Made by a program: the position numbers and the translations under genes. From Pleodorina starrii (lineage: Eukaryota; Chlorophyta; Chlorophyceae; Chlamydomonadales; Volvocaceae), in the NCBI GenBank assembly GCA_030267565.1, contig BRXU01000060.1, forward strand, positions 183,578 to 247,577: DNA of 64,000 nt. Direction: 5' to 3'. Positions 45,201 through 55,618 of this stretch are shown here, piece by piece. Within the stretch, counting starts at the first letter, position 1; every line of letters starts with the position of its first letter. The notes under the pieces were generated by a model. That model was given only the letters and a program-made list of their open reading frames with translations, was not told where the DNA came from and made no database searches.

Positions 45201-48200
45201 CGGCGGCGGCTCCGCCGCCTGCGGGGCTGCGCCTGAGCGTCCTCGACGCCGATGGCAACGTCACTGAGACCGCCTCTGCTGGCGGTGGTGGCGGCGGTGG
45301 CGGCAGCGGTGGCGGTGGCGGCAGCACCACGGTTTCGGCGCTGCTGTCCCGACTGCTGACCGGCGAGTTGGAGTGCGCGGTGACGGGCAAGGGCTTCAGC
45401 TGCATGCTGGCCTCGCCCCTGCTGGAACTGGGACCGCAGCCGGGGCAGCCGGAGGAGAGAGAGCGGCAGCAGGAGAGGGAGCGGCAGCGGCGGCTCGTGC
45501 CGGTGCTGCTGCCGGTGCTGCAGCGCGCGGGCGTGTTTGCGCGCATGTCCCCCGACAACAAGCGCGACCTGATGTTGTTGCTGGGCGGCGGCATCGACGG
45601 TGCGCCGGAGGGCTGTCCGGCCCTGGGTCTGCGGGCGGGCTTCTGCGGAGACGGCGCTAACGACTGCGGGGCGCTCAAGGCGGCGCATGTGGGCGTGTCG
45701 CTGTGTGAGGCGGAGGTGAGGAGGGGGGAGGGGGGCGGGGGGCGGTAGGGGGGGTGGGGGTGGAGGGGGAGGGGTCGCGGGGCAGGGGAGGGGAGGGGTG
45801 TGGGGTTGGGGGCAGGGGGCAGTGGGCAGGGAGGGGCGCAATGGCTCGCAATGGAGAGGTGGGGACGGGAACGGGGGTGCGTTCGGGGGGGGAGGGGAGG
45901 AGGACGGGGTTGTTGTGGAATTCGGCACGTCGGCGGCGGCGCGGGTCCGAGTGTGCTTTGTGCGCCGATCTGGGTTTGGTGGGTGGGTGGGTGGGAGGGT
46001 GGGTGGGTGGGTGGAGGGTGAGACCCGCATGGGGCACCAGGCGGGCGAAGCGGGTACGGAGGGCGGCTGCTGGGGAGCCGGGTCCTTGAGCCTGTCCTGA
46101 CATCACTTGGGCCGGCCGGCACTTCCGGTCCCGCTCGGCCATCGGACCTGGATATCGATAGGTTTCGGAGCCACGCCCACTCCCGCTCCCTCTCTCCCCC
46201 TCCCTCATTTTCTCTCCCCCTCTCCGCCCTCAGGCCTCCGTTGCTGCCCCCATGACCAGCAAGGCCCAGACCATTGGCAGTATGATCACGGTGGTGGCGG
46301 AGGGGCGCTGCACCCTCATGGCCACATACCAGATATTCCAGTTCATCATTGCGTACGCGCTGGTGCAGGTGAGAGCTGGAGGGGGAGGGGGAAAGGGAAG
46401 GGGAGGGGGAGGGGGATGCGTGGGCTCGTGGGGGGCGGGGGCGGGGGCGGGAGAGAGGGGTAGGGGTTAGGGGTAGGAAGGGGGGCGTGCTGATAGGGTG
46501 GGACGGGTACGCGGGCTGGGCTGGGCTGGGCTGGGCTGGGCTGGGCTGGGCTGGGCTGGGCTGGGCTGGGCTGGGCTGGGCTGGGCTGGGCTGGGCTGGG
46601 CTGGGCTGGGCTGGGCTCCCTTCCCCCCCCCCCCACACACACACACACGCACAACCCCCCCTCCCCTGCTCCGCCCCTGCTCCAGGCCTTCGAAACCAAC
46701 CTGATGTACACGTACGCCCTCAATCTGGGTAACTACCAGTACCTGATCGAGGACCTGTTCTTCACCACCGTGCTGGCGGCACTCATGGGATTCACGGAGC
46801 CCAGGTGGGGGAGACCCGGGGCTCGGGGGGGGGGGGCTCGATCAGCTGCCTCATCTCCCTCCCTCACATACATACACAAACACACGCCCTGCACACGCAC
46901 ACAAAAAGGGTTTTAGGGTTATCTACGGATAGGCTGGAGATAGGGGCGCCGCGGTGGACAGGGGAAAAGGGAGGGGCCGGCACCGGTTACTTTCCCAGCT
47001 CCTCGGCAGCCAAGCCAGGCCAGCAACGCACCGTTCCCACGCACCCGCGTCTCCTCCCCCTTTTCGGCGTTCACCGTTCACGGGCTCCGGCCTATACGTG
47101 GATACCGGTAACCCCCCTTTCGGCGCCGTTTCCCCCTCCCGCCCCACCCACCCCGCCGCCGCCACAGGGGCAAGCTGTCCCGCAGCCGGCCCCTCAGCCG
47201 CGTCATGTCCCTCCCGCTGATGTTGAGTACGGTGGCTCAGTGCGGGGTGGTGGTGGTGTTCCAGCTGGCTAGTCTGTGGATGCTGCAGGCGCAACCCGGA
47301 TACACCCGCTTCACGGGGGGACCCGAACTGCACGACACGGTGGTGGGTGGGCGTGGAGTGGCGGGGGCTGGGGTGGGAGGGGGAGTGGGGTTCTGTGGGG
47401 GGGAGGGGATGCGCGGACGGTGGTGGGCGTGGAGTGGCGAAGATTAGGGGAGGATACCGGGATATGGGTTAGCGGCGTGTGAGTGAGTCGGGAGGCGAGT
47501 GCCCGATCCAAGCCTCTCTGCGGTGTGTGTGTCCCCGGTGTTACTGCCGGTAGGCCGCCCGGGGGGGTGGGGGGGAAGGTCAGGGCCCCTCCGTCACCGC
47601 ACTTCCTCTTTTGCGATAGCCTGCGGGAGGGGTCTCCCTCTCGCTCTCGCTCTCTCTACCGGCCGGGGCTGGTGGCGGCACGCACCTGCCTGTCCTCGTG
47701 GCCCCCTGCTGCTGCTGCTGCGCCGTGCCTCTCCAAACCGCTTCCTGCCTCCCCCCCTGCCTGCCTGCCCCCCTGCCTGCCTCCCCCCCTGTTCTCCTGC
47801 CTGCCGCGATGCCAAATGTCACCGCCTCCCCCCTGCCCCGCCCCCCTGCCCCCCCTGCCCCCCCTGCCCCCCGCCCCCCAGGCCCCCGAGAACACGGTGA
47901 CCTATGTGGTGGCTCTGGCCCAGTTTGTGGTGCTGGCAATGGTGTTCAACAAGGGCATGCCGCACCGCAGCCCCATTTGGACAAACGGCTGGCTGGTGGC
48001 GACACTGGTGGTGCAGGTGGGGGGGGCAGCGGGAGGGAGGGGGGAGGGAGGATGGGAGGGAAGGAGGGAGGCGGGGAAGGGGAAGGGGAGGCGCTGGGGT
48101 GGGGAGGGCTGCCTGGGTTGGGTTTGGCGTGGGCCTCAGACCTGCAGTCGCCTTAGGTGCTCCACAGGTGGACCACCCCGACCCGACCCGACCCGACCCG

Positions 48201-49247
48201 ACCCGACCCGACCCGACCCGACCCGACCCGACCCGACTCGACCCGACTCGACTCGACCCGACCCGACCCGACCCGACCTGACCCAACACGCACCCAACAC
48301 GCACCCACGACCCATTCATATTTCATCATGGCTCACGCACCCTGCCGCATTTCCGCATTGCCACCCACCGCCCTTCCTCCTCTGCCCCGTCCTGCCCCGC
48401 CCTCCCCCGCCCCCTCCAGACCGCCTTTGTGCTGTACACTCTGTTCAGTACGGACAAGTTCAATCGGGAGGTGCAGCAGCTGGTGGACAAGAGCGGGGTC
48501 ATGGACACGGCGTTCAGGTGGGGGTGGGAGGGGCGGGGAGGGGAGGGAGGGGGAGGGAGGTGGGGCGAGCAGGTTGGAGGGAGGGAGGTGCAGTGCGATG
48601 TGAGCACGCGCCGCATTGAGGGTTTGCGCCGAGTGTTTGTGTGTGTATTTGCGGTTTGTTTGGGGTGGTGGTGGTGGTCGATGGACCCGGTTGTGATGGT
48701 TGGGAGGCGGAAGGCGGCCGCCTGGTGGGTTGGGAGGGAGGGAGGGGCCGGGGCCGGGATTGCAGCTGTCAGTCATCCTTTAGGGTCACGTATCTTATCT
48801 TATCGTGTCGTATCGTGTCGTATGCCATTGGACGGGCGGGCTGTCGCCCTCGCCTCGCCCTCGCCTGGATTGGAATGGAGTGGATTGCCCGCAACCCCGC
48901 AACCTCGCAACCCCCCGCTTCGGTTTGGCGCAATTCGGTGCGTTCTCCTGCTGTACTGTACTCCCCTTGCTGACCACCCCCGCTCCATCCCATACCCCTC
49001 ACAGTCCGTTACCCCGCACACGGTCCGCTCCGTTTCCCCCCAAACCAAAAGTACTAACTCTAAATGTTGGCAACCCCCTCGGACCCCCCCCCCTCCCCCT
49101 CCCCCGCCCGCCCCCCCCGGCCGCAGGTGGAAGGTGTTGGGCCTGCTGGTGGCGATGGGCGCATGCGCCTACGCCGCCGAGTACACCTCGCTGGGTGCCG
49201 TCAAGCTGATGGCCTGGGCGCGGGGGCGGGGCAGCGGAGGCAGCTGA
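36257..49247 (+). CDS. P5B-type cation-transporting ATPase (ATP13A family)
   Basis: P-type ATPase of internal membranes; animal members export polyamines from lysosomes. Twenty-two exons join in frame (1,487 aa): 36257-36463, 36537-36616, 36929-37025, 37585-37707, 38386-38642, 39119-39206, 39748-39896, 40207-40364, 40886-41078, 41384-41531, 41902-42073, 42269-42444, 42855-43088, 43401-43569, 43886-44100, 44501-45715, 46234-46368, 46686-46804, 47168-47342, 47882-48016, 48420-48517, 49127-49247. The N-terminus has the P5 signature SFQGFR and a membrane hairpin. The actuator region has TGES. The M4 motif PPALP (about 512-516) marks P5B rather than P5A. The phosphorylated Asp is in DKTGT (about 555), the hinge is GDGAND (about 1205), and hydrophobic helices follow to the C-terminus. 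Exon 16 holds a ~240-residue Pro/Gly/Ser/Ala-rich insertion. Intron 4 has a GC donor. Confidence 0.93.
37465..37498 (+). repeat. Recurrent intronic motif, copy 1 (ATPase intron 3)
   Basis: Core GTTCACGGGCTCCGGCCTA followed by TGCGTGGATAATCCC, about 90 bp before the splice acceptor. Confidence 0.7.
41080..41176 (+). repeat. 16-bp minisatellite in ATPase intron 9
   Basis: About six tandem copies alternating between TGTGTTGGGGGGCC and TGCGTTGGGGGGCC forms. The six-G run in each copy makes G-quadruplex formation plausible. Confidence 0.9.
46513..46617 (+). repeat. (GGGCT)n microsatellite in ATPase intron 17
   Basis: About 21 perfect tandem copies of GGGCT. It opens long meaningless frames on both strands. 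Confidence 0.97.
47076..47113 (+). repeat. Recurrent intronic motif, copy 2 (ATPase intron 18)
   Basis: GTTCACGGGCTCCGGCCTA then TACGTGGATACC, about 60 bp before the acceptor. Confidence 0.7.
48176..48280 (+). repeat. (ACCCG)n microsatellite in ATPase intron 20
   Basis: About 20 copies of ACCCG with a few ACTCG variants near the right end. Confidence 0.97.
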
Positions 49248-51639
49248 CCCGAGGGCTGAGATCTGTCCGGCTGTGTTACGGCATCGCGACATAACGTGAT
49301 GTGACGTGACGTGACGCGGTGATTGGATCCCCAAGCGTTGGCTGCGGATGGCGATGAGGTGGTTCGAGGAGGGGGGGCTGGCAGGTGAAGGCGGGTCGAT
49401 GGGGAGTGGGGTGGGCAGCCCAGGACGGGATGGGGTCGTAATTGGGCGGCCACCCGTTCGGGGGGTAGGAGAGAAGGAGGCGCGCTGGGAAGGAGCAGGT
49501 GCGGGCATCGTTTGTGAACCCAACCCGAGCGCGGGGGGGTCCGGCAGCGGCCACGCTACCGCCCTCGAAGCCCTTGTGGTTATTGTGGTTATTGTTTGTG
49601 GTCATCATTATGGTGGTTGGGGGGAGGCCTCCCGACGCTCTGTGTTGTGGCTCCGGGGCGGACAAGTGGGGCGCCTGCGCGTGTGGGCGTGTGGCAGGGG
49701 TGCTCTAGGGGGTGTGTGTGTGGGGGGGCGACTGATGACGACGGATGATGCGGATTGCTCGACGAGCTCCCGCACCTCGCCGGCTTGCTGGCTGACTGGC
49801 TGGCTGTGTCTGCAGCTCTGAACACGACGGTACTGGGACTGGGACTGTTGTATGTCGTTACAATCTACTGGGCTCCAGACCCTCGGCAGGAAGGAAGGAA
49901 GGAAGGAAGGAAGGGTAGAGCCAGCCCTGCCAGCGGGCCGTACGCGGTCATTTCGGGTGCTGGTGCTCCAGCGGTGCTGAGAGGCTTCTCTCTCTCTCTC
50001 TCTCACACTCTCTCTCTTTCTATCTTGGGGGGGGGGGAGGTTTCGGAGGGGAGATCGCAGCAGTCGAGGATCCAGCAGGTAAGGCGGGTAAGGCCCCAAC
50101 TGTCCGGCAGGCAGGCAAACGCGCTATTGTTCTGGGCGGTGGGTACCCGGGGGCGTCTCACGGGACCATGATTGCTAGGTATGGCTCTGGTGGTGGTGGG
50201 AGAAGGGGGGAAAGGAGACGGGGGAGCGGCGCGCAATGGGGAACATTTTGTGATACCGGTATCGCGACGCGGCTTTGCCCTCCCTCTCCAGCACTTTCGG
50301 TTGTTACGGTGGGCTCCATACTAGGTACCGGTACCCCCCGTACCGGTACCGGTACCCCCCGTCGGGACTTTTAGGAAAGGGGGGGGGGTAGGGGGGCCCA
50401 GCGGGCCCGTCGGCTATGGTGGTGGTCACACTACAGCTCGCAGACTGACTGGACTCTGAGCGAACTGAGCTCTGGTTGAGTTTGACTGACTGCTGCACTG
50501 GGCACTGCGGTACTTGGGTGTTTGAAACGGGGGGGGGGAGGTGCCGGCGTGGCTGCGTCCGGGTGGGACGACACGCGCGTGTGTGTGTGTGTGTCGTCCT
50601 TGTCGTTCTGCGCCAGACCGGCTTCCCGCGCACCGTGCGGTCGTACGGCATCCCTCCCTCCCTCTCACCCCGGGGGTGGGGGTGGTGGGGGGGGGGCCAC
50701 CTCCAACCTGTCAGCCAGGGACCCATCCATGGTCTACATGAGGTGCAGGTCACTGCCCGGTTGGTTGGTTGGTGGTCGTGGTGGTGGTGGTGGAGTGCAG
50801 CTCTCTGCGTTGGTCGCTCCGGGTGCTGTGCAACCGCTGCCGCCACCAGGGTGGCTATCTTAAGATATGGATATATATTTGGGAGAAAATATTGGAAATT
50901 TGAAGATACTTTTGCCGTGCAAAAAGCTGAAGGTTTAGATAATCCGGCCTCACAGGTGGGCATGATATCTCCCGGGGAATGGTTTTGCCGGGAAAATCCC
51001 CTCCTGGACAGATCCTGACAGATACTTTCAGCACTTCTGAGCCAGGACTATCTCCGGCCGTAGATACTCAGAAAAATAAGATAGCCACCCTGGCCGCCAC
51101 TGTTGATGTGTTGAAGTGATGCGCTGCGTTCCGTCATGTCATGTTATGTATTCCGAGAAATGGTGTACACGTGGAACGAAGGTCCAGGGAGGGACTGGTC
51201 CCTTTGTTGGCAGAAACTCGCCGGTGCCGGACTCTGTTCGGTCCCACCCCAACCTCCTCCTCCTCCCCCTCCTCCTCGCCTCCGTGTTTCCATTGGAAGC
51301 AAGGCGCCACCCGGCAGCTCCGTCAGCACCGCACCACACTCCACCGCACCACACCACAAACCACACACGTCGGCCAACTTGTCCCCCTCCCCGCCTCCCT
51401 CCGTCTCAAGTCCAATCGGTCGGTTCCCCTCCGCCCCACCATCCGCCAGCCCCCAGCCCCCACCTCCTCTTGTAATTCACACCACACAAAGGGAGCGGGA
51501 CTCACCAGATCCCTCCGCCGCCCCCCCCCCGCCATTCCACGCCCCACAAACCCGTTTTACAGTGTTTCGGGTTGTTGCAGTATTGAGGGTTGTTCCAGAG
51601 AGGGGCTCCAGACTCTCCAACAAGACGAGAGCCAACGGG

Positions 51640-51671
<32 letters not shown>

Positions 51672-51851
51672 TGGTGGCCCTGCAGTGCAGGCGACAAGCC
51701 CTTGTCAGCGGCCCCCACTCGGTGCCCACCCCCCCCCCTTCCCCCAGCCAAGAGCCACCCTCCCTTCCCCCCCTTACCCCCCTCCCCCGGGGCCCGTCCC
51801 CTCCCCTCCCCTCCCCTCCCCTCCCCTCCCCTCCAGCCCTCAGTTGTCCCC
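49248..51851. other. Convergent intergenic region
   Basis: Lies between the 3' ends of the P5B ATPase (+) and the TTC29-like gene (-). It holds simple repeats (GGAA near 49,890, CT near 50,000, GGTACC near 50,330, GT near 50,580, CAG near 51,645) and the MITE at 50847. TTACA at 51557-51561 reads TGTAA on the minus strand, a candidate poly(A) signal about 290 bp after the TTC29-like stop. No gene was recognised. Confidence 0.6.
50847..51092. mobile_element. 246-bp hAT-type MITE
   Basis: Terminal inverted repeats CAGGGTGGCTATCTTA and TAAGATAGCCACCCTG match perfectly over 16 bp. They are flanked by an 8-bp direct duplication, GCCGCCAC (50839-50846 and 51093-51100). The 8-bp duplication and CAGGG termini point to the hAT superfamily. 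The interior is AT-rich compared with its surroundings and has no coding capacity, so it must be moved by a transposase encoded elsewhere. A lone end occurs at 32923. Confidence 0.9.
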
Positions 51852-54800
51852 TCAGTGGTCGGTGAAGGGCACTCGTGAGCTCTTCCAGGCGATGAGTTTG
51901 GGCAGCTGGTTGGCCACCACCCCCATCCAGGAACCCATCCGCAGCGCCCCCCGGGCCACACCCAGGTTCACCCGGGCGGTGTCAAGCATGCGCCGGTCGT
52001 TGAGGGTGCGGGCGGTCTCGAAGAACTTCTCAAAGTACGACACGGCCTGGTCGAGGTCGCCCTGGAGCCGATCCAAAAAAGGGGGAGGGGGGAGGGGGGA
52101 GGGGGAGAGGGTTTGTCCGGGTGAGGAGCATTAACAGGCCGAACAGGCTGAATAGACCGAACAGGCCGTATAAGACGAATGGGCCGAATTAGAAGTTGGG
52201 GGATCCGCAACACTCCGCCGCCACTCCACCCACCGCCTTCCCCTTCTCCTTCCTCTCCACCCTCCTCTCCCCACCCTCCCGCCGCCACACGCTCCCAAAC
52301 GTCAGCCACACCCCCGTGCCGTACCCCCCCTCCCCCCCTCTCGCCCCCTGTCCTCCTCCTCCTTCTCCTCCGCCCCCCCACCACCGCCACTACACCCACC
52401 CACCCACCCACCCCCACCCCCCCACCTGCTCGAACATCATGATCCCCAGACTGCAGCTCGCCAGCGCCGTACCGTGCTGGTCGCCCCCCCGAGCCACCTG
52501 CAGATACTCCTCCAGACACCGAACCGCCGCCTCGCTGTCGCCCAGATCCTTAAGACACGAGGAGAAGGCGGCGTAGGCGGTGCCCACAGCGGCGCGGTCC
52601 ACACCCCCGCCCCCACCACCACCGCCCTTGTCCCCCGCCCCGCTGCCCCCACCCCCACCCCCACCCCCGCCCCCGCCGCCCTTATTGGCCTCCCCCCCCT
52701 TGTTGTTGTCCGCCGCCGCCAGCTCCAGGAACTGACGGAGGTAGTGGAGGGCCTCGGGGTGCTTCCGCTGCTCGTGGTACAGGATGCCTGACCGCCGACG
52801 AGGAGGGAGGGAAGGGAAGGGAGGGAGGGGAGGGAGGTCAGGGGGTGAGGGAGGTCAGGGGGTGAGGGAGGGAGAGGGAGAGGGGGGTGTCAAGGGGGAG
52901 GTACAGCGGCGGCGGAGGGCGGGTGAGGGCGGGAGAGGGCGGGAGAGGGCGGGTGAGGGAAGGGGGGGGCGGGTGGGTCGTAGCAGGGCGCAGGGCGGTG
53001 CCGCGGTGAGACCGTTTCTCGTTACCTGGTCGTGGTGTGCCGGTAGCGGCTCTGCGGGCGCGTGCCAGCGCCCAAACCCGCGCAACAGCGCCCCTCCCCC
53101 CTCCCCCCCTTCGGGCGATGTAGCCCCACCCTGACCCACGGGTCGGCCCTCCTCCCTCCAACCCACCACCCCCACCTGCTCCTTCGGACTGCGTGTCTAG
53201 TCCCCATTCGCGACGCTCTAACCCCTAACCTCCCCACCCCTCCCCACCCCCCACCCCTTTCCACCCATCCCCTCACTGCCCGCCTCGGACCGTCATCCCC
53301 GTCCCCTTCCCCCCTCCCCCTCCCCCCTCCCCTCACCTATCCGGTAATTCGCCTTGGCCGCCACCGCATTATCCCCCGACCTCTCCGCCGCCGCCAGACA
53401 CTTGTTGAAGCTGGCTATGGCCGCCTCCGCCTGCCCCGCCGCCTCCTGCACCTCCGCCTGCCGCAGATACACCGACGTGAGGTTGTGGTAGGCGGCGTCC
53501 TTCTCCAGCCCCAGAGCCGCCTCACTGGCCAGCGCCAGACGCCGCTCGTAGCACTCAATGGCGGCCTGGGTTTGCTGCAGCTCCTCGTATACGACACCCA
53601 GGGCCAGGTTGGCCTCCAGCTCGCCCGCGAGCCACTGCGGAGTGGGTGTGGTTTCGGAGGGGGGGGTGGTTGGGGAAAGCGGAGGAAAGGGGGAGGGGGG
53701 CGGGAGGGAGCGGGGAGAGGGGCGGGGGGCGTTGTTTTGCGAGTGGTGGGTGGAGTGGAGTGGAGTGCGGCCTCAGGTGCAGGGGGGGCAGTGGGGGCAG
53801 GTAGGTAACACCGTTGGACTGTGGGCTCACTCTCGCGGCTGTCGGGGGGTCAGGGGGGTTAGGTGGTGGGGTGGCAGTGTGTGTGTGTGTGTGTGGTGGT
53901 GGGGGGAGATCGTATAAGTGCAATGTGGAGTTGAAGTTGCAGAGGCACGGCAGCCGGGGGCAGGGTTGGGTTGGGGAGGTGCTGGCCTCGCCGAAGGGTG
54001 CGTGGGGGCTGGGGGGCCGGCCGAAGCGTGGGAAGACGAACCGTCGGTTTGGATACGTGGCCAGTGCAGCGCCCGCCGCCGCGGCCGCGGCCGCCGTCGC
54101 CCCGCCACCGCCGGACCCCCTCCCCCCCACATACATGGGGCCCACCCCGGGGTAGCAGCGGCCGAATGCAGCGGCAAAAAGATATTCCCCCGAAACCGAG
54201 GCCGGGGCCGAGCCGCCACCGCACCGCCGCCGCCGCCGATGCCTCGGGCGGGCGCGCCCGTGCTCATGCTGCCGCTGCTGCCGGCCGCAAGCCTTCGCTG
54301 TCGCCCCCTTCTTCACGAAGAGGGGAGGCACTCAGGGGGGCTGAGGGGGACTCTCCCGCCGCTCCACGCCGCCAGCTGCCGCAGGATGGCTGCAGCGGCG
54401 GCGGCGGCGGCGGCGACGGCGGGCGGCATGCGAGTGAGGGGGGTGCGAACGGGCCCCGGGGGCCGGGGTCGGAGACCCGGGCGCTAAACTACTACCCTCC
54501 CCCCGAGACTGGGGGTGAGAGAGGGAGGGGGGTTTGGGGGTGGGGGCTGGGAGGGCGGGCGAGCCACGTTCGGTATACCTGCGTGTCTTGCGACAGGCGC
54601 AGGCAGCGCCGGAAGAAGAACTCGGCCTTTTGCAGCCGGCCGATCTGAGCAAAGAACTTGGCGAGGTTCTTGTAGGCGGCATATACGGCCTGCGTGTCGC
54701 CGGCTCGCAGCGCATTGTCGGCCTTCAGCAGCTCCATGCGCAGCAGGCCCAGCGCCTCCTGCGGCACATCGTCAGGAGGCTGCTGCTGCTGCCCCGACGT

Positions 54801-55085
54801 GGACTCGTCCGGCGACGGGGCCGGAGGTGCCGTTCGGCTGTGCGTGAGACTGAAGAAGTCGACGAAGGCCTGCGGCCGGCCGTCCACGAGCAGCTGCACG
54901 CACAGCGATTTCTTGTCCGCCAGCTGCGACTCTCGGAACGCCTGCGCCTCGGCTGCTTCGGCCTCCGCGATAAGGGTGTGGAGCTTCTCCTTGAATGTCC
55001 GCTTTCCATCGCGCGAGCCACCGTTCTCGCGGGAAGCGAGTCCGCGCCCGTCCAGGACGGGCGGGCTTTGGACCATTGTCGCCAT
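51852..55085 (-). CDS. TTC29: TTC29-like tetratricopeptide protein (axonemal)
   Basis: Animal TTC29 is a motile-cilium TPR protein linked to axonemal dynein and intraflagellar transport, by family knowledge. Four minus-strand exons join in frame: 55085-54579, 53634-53337, 52787-52426, 52061-51852; 458 aa, close to the usual TTC29 size. The N-terminal segment KKSLCVQLLVDGRPQAFVDF matches the conserved TTC29 region before the repeats. TPR-like helical pairs follow: AVYAAYKNLAKFFAQIGRLQ, ANLALGVVYEELQQTQAAIE, AAYHNLTSVYLRQAEVQEA, AKANYRIGILYHEQRKHPEA, GDLDQAVSYFEKFFETAR. Exon 3 encodes a Gly-rich linker (about residues 300-325). The start is ATGGCGACAATGG. The gene is divergent from the CFAP43-like gene. 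Confidence 0.85.
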
Positions 55086-55618
55086 CCTAATATGTTATCT
55101 AAATACTTCTACGAGAGCTTAACGATAGGTTTGGTGCACTATCCCATTCGTCCAGTTAGCCATATGTGTTGCAAAACGCTACATCGAGGCTTCGAAGCTG
55201 AAAGAGAACGAGCTTGACGTCACGAGTAATACAATTACAGTAGCGAGTTGTGCCTTAATGAAAGCGATTGTGTCAAAACACGCTGCTTCGCGCAAAACAT
55301 CCCCAAAAAACAATCGTACGAACAACGATCGGTCGGAGCTTTGCAAGCGGGCCGGGCCAAATTGTGGGTAAGTCTAGAATGACCCCAAAATTCTTTAAAC
55401 TTTTAGGATAACCGCTATTGACTGCATTTGCGCGCGTGCCTTACAGACCACCCGTCGAATCCTGAAACTGCGTTGTCCCCTTAGCACTGTGCGGAATTAC
55501 ACCTAATAAAGCTCTGCATTAGGGTATGCTGGGTCACATTGGCGGGCCTGCCCGCGGCCTGTGTGCTACGATGAGCATGTAACCCCAGCGGACGCTTCTT
55601 CGCAGCCAGTTGCGTGGA
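55086..55618. promoter_or_regulatory. Shared upstream region of two cilium genes
   Basis: A 533-bp region between the start codons of the TTC29-like (-) and CFAP43-like (+) genes. It is less GC-rich than the gene bodies, and I see no other gene in it. It must contain both promoters and 5' UTRs, so co-regulation during flagellar growth is plausible (inference). Confidence 0.6.

Noticed and set aside
36257..49247. P5A-type (ER, ATP13A1-like) ATPase
   Set aside because: The M4 motif is PPALP, characteristic of P5B; P5A has PPELP.
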